Made by a program: the position numbers and the translations under genes. Below, one piece after another: positions 1 through 9,987 of a stretch of DNA of 10,445 bases. The stretch comes from Bacteroidia bacterium (GTDB lineage Bacteria > Bacteroidota > Bacteroidia > Bacteroidales > GCA-2748055). The stretch spans positions 1 through 10,445 of the forward strand of contig JAUVKN010000126.1 in the NCBI GenBank assembly GCA_030596245.1. Direction: 5' to 3'. Every line of letters begins with the position of its first letter. Position 1 is the stretch's first letter. The notes below the pieces were generated by a model, which saw only the letters and a list, made by a program, of their open reading frames with translations, did not search any database and was not told where the DNA came from.

Positions 1-670
1 TGGAATCGACCTGGTGAAAAAATTGGTTTGATTCCTCCTCGAGTCCATAAAACAGGGAAAAAAACCTGATCCACTCGGCCTTCCCCAGTGGATGTGGTTC
101 CAGATAATCGCCACAGAATACCACCGGTACACCCAGCTCGGTCAGTTTTTCCTTAGTGGCCCGGACACTTCCTTCCACCCCGTACATGAAAAGAACATCC
201 GGATCAAGACTGACAATGGTTTCATAATTGAGGCCCTGGTCGTATCCCACCTCCAAAAGCTCTCCCGCATCGATCCTTTGCCTGATCGCAGGATCGTAGA
301 TCAAGCCGACACCCGAAGCTCCTTTAATGGTTTTTGCCATGCCAAGCTGGTTGATCATGGCCACATGGGTGGTGGAAAGAGTGATAACCCGCTGAACAGG
401 AATATGAATAAAGGGCAGATCAACCAGGGAGTCAGGGACCAGGGACCTTTTTTCGGCCAGCACATATGGTAAGGTCACATTCCTGCTATTTTGCCAGGGA
501 TTATGCACACCCACCAATTTGAAATCACCGCAGTCCGATACATCAAAGCCACTGGCATAGGTTGTAAAGGATTCTCCTTCCCCATGGTAGGTGAAGGATT
601 CATGGCTGCTGTTCCGGATGCATCCTGATAAGAGGATACCCAGAATCCCAAGCCAGAATAGCCTCTTCAT
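1..670 (-). CDS. ABC transporter substrate-binding lipoprotein (iron-complex/corrinoid type), 3' end outside the window
   Basis: This looks like the periplasmic solute-binding component of an ABC importer of the FecB/BtuF/TroA-like class, which takes up ferric siderophores, haem or corrinoids. 223 codons are visible before the window edge. The start gives a short hydrophobic signal with a lipobox (LLSGC, residues 13-17), so Cys17 should be lipidated. Family features include the segment around HNPW (56-59), the first-lobe segment VQRVITLSTTHVAMINQLG (92-110), NYETIVSLDPDVLF (148-161) and the typical HPLGKAEWIRFF (193-204). The second lobe is mostly missing. The ATG at 668-670 overlaps the TGA of the upstream protease (ATGA), implying co-transcription and probably translational coupling. 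Permease and ATPase genes would be expected beyond the left edge. The ligand cannot be told from sequence alone; the family assignment is firm, the substrate is not. Confidence 0.9.
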   Translation of the reverse strand, partial: MKRLFWLGILGILLSGCIRNSSHESFTYHGEGESFTTYASGFDVSDCGDFKLVGVHNPWQNSRNVTLPYVLAEKRSLVPDSLVDLPFIHIPVQRVITLSTTHVAMINQLGMAKTIKGASGVGLIYDPAIRQRIDAGELLEVGYDQGLNYETIVSLDPDVLFMYGVEGSVRATKEKLTELGVPVVFCGDYLEPHPLGKAEWIRFFSLFYGLEEESNQFFHQVDS

Positions 671-2373
671 CGGGTCACAATGAATTTATGATTCTCCTGA
701 TAATCATCCGCTTCAAAGCGAATCAGATAGACTCCCGGAGTCAATGGTGTGGTATCGATCCTACCCGGTTCTCCATTGTTCATTTTGCCGGACATTAGCA
801 CAGCCCCGGAAAGATCAACGACCCGGTAGGAATACAATCCAACCTGTGAATATCCGGAAGAGATGTGCAGGAGATCTGAAACCGGATTGGGATAGATACT
901 AAATCTGGTTCCGGTCACCACCATGGATGGTTCCGTAGTTGTAGGGTGATATCCCCCAATACTCCTGGCTCTTGTATTCAGAGGATCAAGCCATGGTTTC
1001 AGGGAGGGCCCGTCTGCTCCATAAAAATCCCAGGCATAGAACATCCGGGTGTAATAATCATCATAATTAAATGCTTTGTTATAGATAACCCGATCATTCT
1101 CGCTATCGTATCCAATGGAATCGCCGCATTTGGCAATTCCACCACTCAACAGGCCAATCACTCTCTTTCCTGCATTGAACAGAGGGGAACCTGAAGAGCC
1201 ACCTTCCGTAGAACCAATATCCCACTCCCGGATCCACCAGTATGAGAAATAATGGTAATCATCAAGATCTGTATAGGGTACATCGCCAGGTTGTTCCGGT
1301 TTGGATGGAATTTCAAAATCAAAGGATATTTTCTTCACATCCCCCCAGGGATGATGGATGGTGGTTGTACCGGATGTTTGCAAATCAGACCGGTCCCATC
1401 CCGCATAATAGACATCATATGAATCCGGCGGAGAGACCGAAAGCTTCACCAGGCTGAAATCCAGGCTATCTCCCACAGCGATGCTGTCACATCCCGAAAT
1501 GGACATGCTGGTTGGACCATCCTCTCCATTGCAAGATGGACTTTCATAATTGAATAAAAATACCGAACGATCAGCTATATACTGTTTATTAATGCAGTGT
1601 TCGGCAGTCAGCACATAAGGAGTTCCATCATAGGCTGTATTATTTACCAATACTCCTGTACAGTACTGGCTGTTAGTAAGAATTCTTACCACTGATTTTT
1701 TGGTAAGCTGCCAATCATCTCCATCTGAGCAGTTGATGTCGATTTCGCATACCTGGGAGCACCCGAATTCTCCGGGAGGACAGTCAGCAATTCCGGAGCT
1801 ATGTTTTATATCCAGGAAAGCATGAGAAACAGACTCAATATACAAACTTCCATAGTGCGTCATAGCTTCCGGTACCTGCATCTCGATGATCAGCTCATCA
1901 CCCTTAATATGTCCCACCGGAAGTATCCCCGAAGATTTATTGTTTCCCGAGGTAAAAGCCCCTTTAATATCTTTCTGATCCGGATCGTATACAAATAGTT
2001 TCACACCCGGTTCAAGATGGTATTCATTGAATACCAGCCCCATGGAGTAGGCTTCCGGAGAGACAATATGTATCCTCCAGACACGGTAATGATCCTGGGT
2101 TACCCAGCTGCCATGGCTCTCAGGTGAAAAACTGACAGGGCGCTCTATGGCAAACTGCATAGGTTTTTTATAACTCTCCTCATTTCTGATCACTCTGGAC
2201 TCTACCTCAAGCGGATCCACCGGCGGCAGCACATACATTACATCGGCTGCTTTTAATTGGCGGTAATTATCCATGGGTTTGCCCGGAAACTGGCGCTGTG
2301 CCACCAGTGAGGTGATCCCTATAAATATAATCCCTGCCGAAAACAGCAATCTGTATCTGTTCATATTATCCAT
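667..2373 (-). CDS. Secreted trypsin-fold serine protease, lysyl-endopeptidase-like, with T9SS sorting domain
   Basis: This is a 568-residue secreted peptidase resembling the bacterial lysyl endopeptidase group (chymotrypsin fold, MEROPS S1). An N-terminal signal peptide (hydrophobic 9-25, ending near VAQ) is followed by a pro-region of about 190 residues. A cysteine-rich stretch (Cys198, 204, 209, 215) leads into the catalytic domain, about 216-473. The triad is visible: His259 in LTAEHC, Asp305 in DFSLVKL and Ser394 in GGSSGSP. HHPWGDVKKIS (340-350) and SLKPWLDPLNT (457-467) are typical of this group. Residues 491-568, beginning IYPNP and ending in FIVTR, form a type A T9SS C-terminal sorting domain, so the enzyme should cross the outer membrane and be released or surface-anchored. 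Lysine specificity is inferred from family resemblance only. A second in-frame ATG (residue 4, codon 2362-2364) may be the true start. No Shine-Dalgarno sequence is seen. The stop overlaps the start of the lipoprotein gene downstream. Confidence 0.93.
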   Translation of the reverse strand: MDNMNRYRLLFSAGIIFIGITSLVAQRQFPGKPMDNYRQLKAADVMYVLPPVDPLEVESRVIRNEESYKKPMQFAIERPVSFSPESHGSWVTQDHYRVWRIHIVSPEAYSMGLVFNEYHLEPGVKLFVYDPDQKDIKGAFTSGNNKSSGILPVGHIKGDELIIEMQVPEAMTHYGSLYIESVSHAFLDIKHSSGIADCPPGEFGCSQVCEIDINCSDGDDWQLTKKSVVRILTNSQYCTGVLVNNTAYDGTPYVLTAEHCINKQYIADRSVFLFNYESPSCNGEDGPTSMSISGCDSIAVGDSLDFSLVKLSVSPPDSYDVYYAGWDRSDLQTSGTTTIHHPWGDVKKISFDFEIPSKPEQPGDVPYTDLDDYHYFSYWWIREWDIGSTEGGSSGSPLFNAGKRVIGLLSGGIAKCGDSIGYDSENDRVIYNKAFNYDDYYTRMFYAWDFYGADGPSLKPWLDPLNTRARSIGGYHPTTTEPSMVVTGTRFSIYPNPVSDLLHISSGYSQVGLYSYRVVDLSGAVLMSGKMNNGEPGRIDTTPLTPGVYLIRFEADDYQENHKFIVTR

Positions 2374-4464
<2,091 letters not shown>

Positions 4465-4482
4465 CCAATTCATTTTTAATTG

Positions 4483-4490
4483 TATTTTTG
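4483..4490 (+). promoter_or_regulatory. Bacteroidota-type -7 box before the DUF6913-like gene (TATTTTTG)
   Basis: TATTTTTG fits TAnnTTTG and lies 8 bp before the ATG at 4499, in the 34-bp gap after ligA. If used, transcription would start at or very near the start codon, giving an almost leaderless mRNA, so it may be a chance match in an AT-rich spacer. No -33 TTG is seen at the right distance. Confidence 0.35.
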
Positions 4491-4498
4491 TTTGAAGA

Positions 4499-5038
4499 AT
4501 GGCAGGGTTAAGAGAAAACATAGGAAAGCAGGTGCTGAAAAAGAAAAAGAAGGCTTTTCAGCGAAAGGTACAGGTACATAACTTTAAAACCGCAAAATCG
4601 GCTGTGATCCTTTTTGATACCAGCGAGCCTGATTCCTTTCAGGTCATCAAAGAATTTAGAAAATTCATTGAGAATAATGGCATTAAATGTGCTGCGTTCG
4701 GGTATGTACAGCAGAAAGAGATCCCTCAGGAGATGCTCTTCTGGAAGAATTATTCTTTCATTACAAAAAGTGATCTTAACTGGTACATGAAACCCACCGG
4801 AGAAACTGTGGACTCTTTTTATTCCAAAGACCCTGATATCATGGTGGATTTTACCAGGGAAACTCCTCTGGAGCTACAATTCCTTGTGCAGCTTTCAACC
4901 GCCAGGTTTAAAATTGGTATGTTCACAGAACAGGAAAACGATTATGACTTCATGATCAATCTTACTGAGCGGAACGATATCAGTTACCTTGCAGATCAAA
5001 TCAAACACTATGTATCCATTTTAAATCCGTCAAATTGA
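4499..5038 (+). CDS. Conserved Bacteroidota protein, DUF6913-like, function unknown
   Basis: This is a 179-residue cytoplasmic protein without signal peptide or membrane segment. The N-terminus is strongly basic, with five consecutive lysines (14-18), then an alternating strand/helix region beginning SAVILFDTSEPDSF (34-47). Another likely strand is CAAFGYVQ (64-71), and the later segment PLELQFLVQLSTARFKIGMF (123-142) is compact and hydrophobic. I assign it to the DUF6913 family from memory of such proteins lying beside dapA in Bacteroidota; this is a family name, not a function. It follows ligA by 34 bp. Its TGA stop lies just before dapA and overlaps a possible TTG start of that gene, so the two are probably co-transcribed. 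The lysine-rich start might bind nucleic acid or ribosomes, but that is speculation. Confidence 0.88.
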   Translation: MAGLRENIGKQVLKKKKKAFQRKVQVHNFKTAKSAVILFDTSEPDSFQVIKEFRKFIENNGIKCAAFGYVQQKEIPQEMLFWKNYSFITKSDLNWYMKPTGETVDSFYSKDPDIMVDFTRETPLELQFLVQLSTARFKIGMFTEQENDYDFMINLTERNDISYLADQIKHYVSILNPSN

Positions 5039-5046
5039 TTCGTCCC

Positions 5047-5937
5047 ATGATGTTAACTCATCAATTCACAGGAACAGGTGTTGCAGTTGTTACACCCTTC
5101 ACACAAAAAGGTGAAATAGACTTTGACAAACTCGAATTGCATACCGACAGGTTGATAAAGAATGGTATTAACTACCTGGTTGTTTTGGGCACAACTGCCG
5201 AGACCCCTACCCTTTCAGCGGAGGAGAAATCGGATGTAGTCCGGTGTGTGGTGAACGCCGGGGGAGGCAGGGTTCCCCTGATAGTGGGCGCAGGTGGAAA
5301 CGATACACGGTCAACCGTTGAATTGGTAAGAACCATGAAACTGGAGGGGATAAATGGTTTGCTAAGTGTAGCTCCTTATTATAACAAACCTTCCCAGGAA
5401 GGGATGTATCAGCATTTTGCTGCCATCGCGGCAGTTGCTGAGATTCCGGTGATGCTCTATAATGTTCCCGGACGAACCAGCTCAAATATATCTTCGGAGA
5501 CAGCACTTCGCCTGGCCAATGATTTTCAGGGTACCATCGTTGCTGTGAAAGAGGCTTCGGGCAATCTTGAGCAGGTGATGGAGATCATCCGTGACAGGCC
5601 GGAAGGCTTCCTGGTAGTATCGGGCGATGATTCTATTACCCTGCTATTAATAGCTGCTGGAGGAGATGGATTGGTAAGTGTGATCGGGAATGCATACCCT
5701 GCCCTGACATCAACCATGGTTGCTGCCGCTTTGGAGAGTGCATATGATAAAGCGCGTGAGTTGCACTACAAACTTTTCCCCATGATGAAAGCCATTTTTA
5801 GGGAGGGTAATCCTGCAGGAGTCAAGGCATCCATGGAAATCCAGGGATGGTTAGAGAATGTTCTTAGGTTACCGCTGATCCCTGCATCAAAAAAACTGTA
5901 CCAGGAGATCGCCCGACTGGATAGTTTTCTGCATTAA
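5047..5937 (+). CDS. dapA: 4-hydroxy-tetrahydrodipicolinate synthase
   Basis: DapA condenses pyruvate with L-aspartate 4-semialdehyde, the first committed step towards diaminopimelate and lysine, in the cytoplasm. Numbered from the ATG at 5047 (296 aa, usual family length), the Schiff-base lysine is Lys168 in IVAVKEASGN, the proton-relay tyrosine is Tyr138 in MLYNVPGRT, and the GTTAETPTL motif carries the Thr49-Thr50 pair. Arg143, which binds the carboxylate, follows in PGRT, and VVSGDD is also typical. Start choice: an in-frame TTG at 5035 overlaps the upstream stop, and tandem ATGs lie at 5047 and 5050. The ATGs put the conserved FTGTGVAVVTPF segment 7 residues in, as is usual, and neither option has a Shine-Dalgarno sequence. 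It is probably co-transcribed with the DUF6913-like gene. It converges on secA with 6 bp between stops. Confidence 0.97.
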   Translation: MMLTHQFTGTGVAVVTPFTQKGEIDFDKLELHTDRLIKNGINYLVVLGTTAETPTLSAEEKSDVVRCVVNAGGGRVPLIVGAGGNDTRSTVELVRTMKLEGINGLLSVAPYYNKPSQEGMYQHFAAIAAVAEIPVMLYNVPGRTSSNISSETALRLANDFQGTIVAVKEASGNLEQVMEIIRDRPEGFLVVSGDDSITLLLIAAGGDGLVSVIGNAYPALTSTMVAAALESAYDKARELHYKLFPMMKAIFREGNPAGVKASMEIQGWLENVLRLPLIPASKKLYQEIARLDSFLH

Positions 5938-5943
5938 TAGAGG

Positions 5944-8900
5944 TTAGCCTGCAGATCCGGGCCTACCGTGACAATTTTTATACTTTTTCCCGCTTCCACA
6001 GGGACATGGTTCATTGCGTCCTATCTTCTTTTCCACCCTTATCGGTTGTTGTGCCTGGGTACGTCCATCCTTTCCGGGTCCACCGCCTGAAGGATCATTG
6101 TAGCTGCTCATCTCATCCTTATTGGCTTCAAACTTGCTTAGATCCATCTTCTTTGGAGCTTCAGTACGCTGAATACTTTTGGGATCACGCAATGGAATAT
6201 GAGCCTTCATAAGGGTAGATACCACATCCCTGTTCACCTTATCGATCATGGTTGTAAAGAGTTCAAAGGCCTCAAACTTATAGATTAACAAGGGATCTTT
6301 TTGCTCATATTGTGCATTCCTGACCGATTGGCGGAGATCGTCCAGTTCTCGCAGATGCTCCTGCCATGATTGGTCAATGGTGGCCAGAATAATACTTTTC
6401 TCGTAAGATCTAACCAGTTCCTTGCCTTTTGATTGATAACAATTCTCCAGGTTGGCCAACACCTGGAAAATCCGTGTCCCATCTGATACAGGAACTACAA
6501 TATTTTCATACACCTGCCTCTGATGCTCATACACTTGATTTATCACCGGCATAGCCTGCTCAGAAATACTCTCCTGTTTGCGCTTATAGGTTTCAAGAAG
6601 TATTTCATATATCGCATCGACTATCTCATTCTCACCCATTCGCTTGAACTCCTCCTCAGAGACAGGAGATTCAATGGAAAAGAACCTGATCAGATCCAGC
6701 TTAAATCCGTCGAAATCACCACTTTGATGAAACGAGTTAACGATACTCTCAGTCACATCGAACATCATATTGGCTATGTCGAGGCCAATCCGTTCCCCAT
6801 AAAGTGCGTGCTTCCTGCGCTTATAAATGACCTCGCGCTGGGCGTTCATCACATCGTCATACTCCAGTAAATTCTTCCTGATCCCAAAGTTGTTCTCTTC
6901 CACTTTTTTCTGTGCCCTCTCAATGGATTTAGTAATCATGGAGTGCTGGATCACCTCCCCCTCTTTCAGGCCAAGCTTGTCCATCATCCCTGCAATCCGT
7001 TCCGATCCGAACAGGCGCATCAGGTTATCTTCAAGGGAAACATAGAACTGTGATGAACCCGGGTCTCCCTGCCTTCCTGAGCGTCCTCTTAACTGGCGAT
7101 CCACCCTTCTGGAATCATGCCGTTCCGTACCAATAATGGCCAATCCGCCATCCACTTTGACCTGATCGGAAAGCTTGATATCAGTGCCCCTGCCAGCCAT
7201 ATTGGTAGCAATGGTCACTGTACCGGCTTTCCCTGCCTGTGCCACTACTTCAGCTTCCCGCTGGTGTAGCTTAGCATTCAATACATTGTGGTTAATCTTC
7301 CTGATCTTGAGCATTTTTGACAACAGCTCCGATACTTCAACAGTGGTAGTACCAACCAGGGAGGGCCGACCCGCTTTATTGAGCTGCACAAGCTCATCGA
7401 TCACTGCGTTGTACTTTTCACGCTTGGTTTTAAAGACCATATCCTCCTGGTCATCTCTAACGATGGGACGGTTGGTAGGGATCACCATCACATCCAACTT
7501 ATAAATGTCCCAGAATTCCCCTGCTTCAGTTTCTGCCGTACCAGTCATTCCTGCCAGTTTATGGTACATTCTGAAATAGTTCTGCAGGGTGATGGTGGCC
7601 CAGGTCTGAGTAGCGGCCTCCACTTTTACATTTTCCTTGGCCTCAATAGCCTGGTGCAATCCATCGCTGTATCTTCTGCCCTCCATGATCCTTCCCGTCT
7701 GCTCATCAACGATCTTCACCTTGTTGTCCATAAGCACATACTCCACCTCTTTCTCAAACATGGAATAGGCCTTCATGAGCTGGTTGACTGTATGGATCCG
7801 TTCAGACTTCACCGCATAGTCCTGGAGCATTTTGTCTTTCACTTCGAGTTTCTTCCTGTCCGGCATATCGGACTTTTCAATATCAGCAATCTCGGATCCA
7901 ATATCGGGAAGAATGAAAAAAGCAGGATCGTCCGAATCGCCTGTGATCAGATCAATTCCATTCTCGGTTAGTTCCACCGAATTTTGCTTCTCTTCGATGA
8001 TAAAGTAGAGTTCGTCTGTGACCAGGTGCATGTTCTTGGATTGATCCTGCATATAGTGGTTCTCGGTTTTTAAAAGAAGGCTCTTATTCCCCTCTTCACT
8101 CAGCACCTTGATCAATGGTTTGTACTTGGGTAGTCCTTTATGGGCCTGCAGCAATTTAAAACCTGCTTTTTCGGTCTCCCCTTCAGCCAGAAATTTGCGG
8201 GCCTCAGAAAACATATTGTGGACAAGCTGGCGCTGTACACTCACCAGCCTCTCGACCTTGGGTTTGTACTCTTCGAATTCCTGGTTATCCCCTTTTGGTA
8301 TAGGTCCTGAGATAATCAGGGGCGTCCTTGCATCGTCAACCAGGACAGAATCGACCTCGTCAACAATGGCATAATTGTGTTTTCGCTGTACCAGTTCAGC
8401 CGGACCATGCGCCATATTGTCACGCAGGTAGTCAAACCCGAATTCGTTATTGGTCCCGAATGTGATGTCGCAATTATAGGCTTTTCTTCTGGCCTCGGAG
8501 TTGGGTTGGTGCTTATCAATACAATCCACTGTAAGTCCATGAAATTCATAGATGGGCCCCATCCATTCCGAGTCACGTTTGGCCAGGTAATCATTGACCG
8601 TCACCAGGTGTACCCCTTTCCCGGTGAGTGCATTGAGAAAAACCGGCAGGGTGGCCACAAGGGTTTTACCCTCACCGGTAGCCATCTCGGCAATTTTCCC
8701 ACTGTGAAGAGCCACTCCACCGATCAACTGGACATCATAATGTACCATGTCCCAGGTAATTTCATTTCCTCCTGCCATCCAATGGTTCTGCCATATTGCC
8801 TTGTCTCCTTTGATCTCAATGGACTCCCTGGTGGCTGCCAGTGTCCTGTCAAAATCAAGCGCTGTTACCTCTAACTGCTCATTCTCCTTGAATCTCTTTG

Positions 8901-9270
8901 CCGTCTCCTTAATGAGAGCAAAGGCTTCCGGAAGGATTTCATTCAAGATAACCTCATACTTTTCATCGATCTCATCGTCCAGTTTATCAATCTCTTTGTA
9001 GAGTGGTTCTTTTTCGGTTACATCAACATCCGGATCTTCGGCTTTTGTCTTCAACTCCTCCAGGGTGGTCTTCTCTCCCTGCACATGTGCTGCCACCCTC
9101 TTCTTCAGAGCCACTGATCGTTCCCGCAATTCATCATTGCTCAATCCCTCTATGGTTTCGGATGATTGCCTGATTTTATCGACAAAAGGCTTCACCTCAC
9201 GCATATCTCTATCCGCCTTATTTCCTACAAACTTTCCTATTATTTTGCTAACAATTTTGCTAACATCCAT
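5944..9270 (-). CDS. secA: Preprotein translocase ATPase SecA
   Basis: SecA is the motor ATPase that pushes unfolded pre-proteins through SecYEG across the inner membrane. The protein has 1108 residues against about 900 in E. coli; the additional length is typical of Bacteroidota and comes partly from extra sequence after the first nucleotide-binding motifs (about 325-430) and partly from the N-terminal region (about 70-105). Visible motifs are Walker A MATGEGKT (196-203), [15 protein letters not shown] (272-286), the DEVD box (304-307), [20 protein letters not shown] (522-541), KLAGMTGTA (571-579), [11 protein letters not shown] (688-698) and [13 protein letters not shown] (726-738). The IRA1/helical-scaffold segment is around [18 protein letters not shown] (964-981). 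A disordered Gly/Gln-rich linker leads to the C-terminal SecB/phospholipid-binding zinc motif (Cys1089, Cys1091, Cys1100, His1101). The frame is intact. It appears monocistronic, with its own -7 box 44 bp upstream and a ferritin terminator before that. Confidence 0.98.
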   Translation of the reverse strand: MDVSKIVSKIIGKFVGNKADRDMREVKPFVDKIRQSSETIEGLSNDELRERSVALKKRVAAHVQGEKTTLEELKTKAEDPDVDVTEKEPLYKEIDKLDDEIDEKYEVILNEILPEAFALIKETAKRFKENEQLEVTALDFDRTLAATRESIEIKGDKAIWQNHWMAGGNEITWDMVHYDVQLIGGVALHSGKIAEMATGEGKTLVATLPVFLNALTGKGVHLVTVNDYLAKRDSEWMGPIYEFHGLTVDCIDKHQPNSEARRKAYNCDITFGTNNEFGFDYLRDNMAHGPAELVQRKHNYAIVDEVDSVLVDDARTPLIISGPIPKGDNQEFEEYKPKVERLVSVQRQLVHNMFSEARKFLAEGETEKAGFKLLQAHKGLPKYKPLIKVLSEEGNKSLLLKTENHYMQDQSKNMHLVTDELYFIIEEKQNSVELTENGIDLITGDSDDPAFFILPDIGSEIADIEKSDMPDRKKLEVKDKMLQDYAVKSERIHTVNQLMKAYSMFEKEVEYVLMDNKVKIVDEQTGRIMEGRRYSDGLHQAIEAKENVKVEAATQTWATITLQNYFRMYHKLAGMTGTAETEAGEFWDIYKLDVMVIPTNRPIVRDDQEDMVFKTKREKYNAVIDELVQLNKAGRPSLVGTTTVEVSELLSKMLKIRKINHNVLNAKLHQREAEVVAQAGKAGTVTIATNMAGRGTDIKLSDQVKVDGGLAIIGTERHDSRRVDRQLRGRSGRQGDPGSSQFYVSLEDNLMRLFGSERIAGMMDKLGLKEGEVIQHSMITKSIERAQKKVEENNFGIRKNLLEYDDVMNAQREVIYKRRKHALYGERIGLDIANMMFDVTESIVNSFHQSGDFDGFKLDLIRFFSIESPVSEEEFKRMGENEIVDAIYEILLETYKRKQESISEQAMPVINQVYEHQRQVYENIVVPVSDGTRIFQVLANLENCYQSKGKELVRSYEKSIILATIDQSWQEHLRELDDLRQSVRNAQYEQKDPLLIYKFEAFELFTTMIDKVNRDVVSTLMKAHIPLRDPKSIQRTEAPKKMDLSKFEANKDEMSSYNDPSGGGPGKDGRTQAQQPIRVEKKIGRNEPCPCGSGKKYKNCHGRPGSAG

Positions 9271-9314
9271 GATCCGATGTGATTATTTGGTTATTACTGA
9301 TATCTGAGAAAAGA

Positions 9315-9322
9315 CAAATTTA
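9315..9322 (-). promoter_or_regulatory. Bacteroidota-type -7 box for secA (TAAATTTG)
   Basis: On the minus strand TAAATTTG matches TAnnTTTG exactly, 44 bp before the secA ATG, which predicts a leader of about 35-40 nt. A TTTG lies further upstream but 25 bp from the box, longer than the usual 19-21 bp spacing, so the -33 element is doubtful. Confidence 0.6.
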
Positions 9323-9387
9323 CCTTTTTTTATCGGTCTAGGTCCTTCAAATAATGTACCAATCCGGTTTTCATGCAATAATGGCAC

Positions 9388-9432
9388 AAAATAACCCTGG
9401 AAGAGTATCCATTGTATACTCTTCCAGGGTTA
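9388..9432 (-). terminator. Intrinsic terminator of the ferritin gene
   Basis: A perfect 17-bp inverted repeat (9392-9408 and 9416-9432) encloses a 7-nt loop. On the minus strand the hairpin is followed immediately by TTTT (complement of 9388-9391). It begins 20 bp past the ferritin stop and precedes the secA promoter, so it should end the icd-ferritin transcript and insulate secA. Confidence 0.85.
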
Positions 9433-9452
9433 ATATAACTAAAGGTAAAGAA

Positions 9453-9962
9453 CTAAACGGCTGGGGCTGCTCCTCCACCTCCCCGCATGGACATGATATC
9501 CCGGTCGAACATGTAAAGGTTGTTCTTGCCAAGGAGGTTCAGTTTATCAATGATGGTTTTTACTGATGCTTCCTCTTCAATCTGTTCTGTCACGAACCAC
9601 TGGATCCAATTCTGGGTAGTAAAATCATTTTCAGAGATGCAAGCTGCCACAATTTCATTGATGGAACCTGAAATAAATTTCTCATGGGCCAGTACCTTGT
9701 CAAACATTTCAAAAACATCTCCGAAACCGGCTGGTGGTGTATCTAATCCAGGGATTACAGCCACACCGTCTCTATCATTAACATATTTCACAAATTTGAG
9801 CATGTGTAACCTCTCTTCTTCAGCCTGAGCATACAGCCAGCTTGACACACCCTCAAATCCCTTGTTCTCAGCCCAGGAGGCCATGGATAGGTATAATTGG
9901 GAAGAATAGTCCTCCTTCTGAATCTGATCGTTGAGTATCTTTTCTACTTTTTTGGGTAGCAT
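9453..9962 (-). CDS. Bacterial ferritin (non-haem, FtnA-type)
   Basis: This is an iron-storage protein that oxidises Fe(II) and stores it as a ferric mineral in a 24-subunit shell in the cytoplasm. Its 169 residues form a four-helix bundle with all ferroxidase ligands at the same positions as E. coli FtnA: Glu17 in KEDYSSQLY, Glu50 and His53 in AEEERLHML, Glu94 in AHEKF, and Glu126, Gln127, Glu129 and Glu130 in VTEQIEEE. No haem-ligand methionine pattern of bacterioferritin is evident. The C-terminus ends in a short Gly/Ala tail (GGGGAAPAV, 161-169) that E. coli FtnA lacks and that is presumably disordered. The gene starts 25 bp after the icd stop, with no terminator or clear promoter between, so read-through from icd is likely. 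No Fur-box-like palindrome was recognised. Confidence 0.97.
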   Translation of the reverse strand: MLPKKVEKILNDQIQKEDYSSQLYLSMASWAENKGFEGVSSWLYAQAEEERLHMLKFVKYVNDRDGVAVIPGLDTPPAGFGDVFEMFDKVLAHEKFISGSINEIVAACISENDFTTQNWIQWFVTEQIEEEASVKTIIDKLNLLGKNNLYMFDRDIMSMRGGGGAAPAV

Positions 9963-9987
9963 AATATAATTAGTTATTGGTTAGGGG

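Noticed and set aside
92..472. 126-codon plus-strand open frame
   Set aside because: It lies antisense to the substrate-binding lipoprotein, whose minus-strand frame has clear family motifs. The plus-strand translation has no recognisable domain.
5928..5955. Possible bidirectional terminator at the dapA/secA junction
   Set aside because: The stem is only 6 bp with a 16-nt loop and no T-run on either strand directly after it.
8377..8874. 165-codon plus-strand open frame, with others at 7561-7971 and 6523-6870
   Set aside because: All are antisense to the well-conserved secA coding sequence, and their translations show no family features.
9271..9452. Small gene or RNA in the ferritin-secA intergenic region
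   Set aside because: Apart from the terminator hairpin and the secA -7 box I see only short frames without start signals or recognisable structure.
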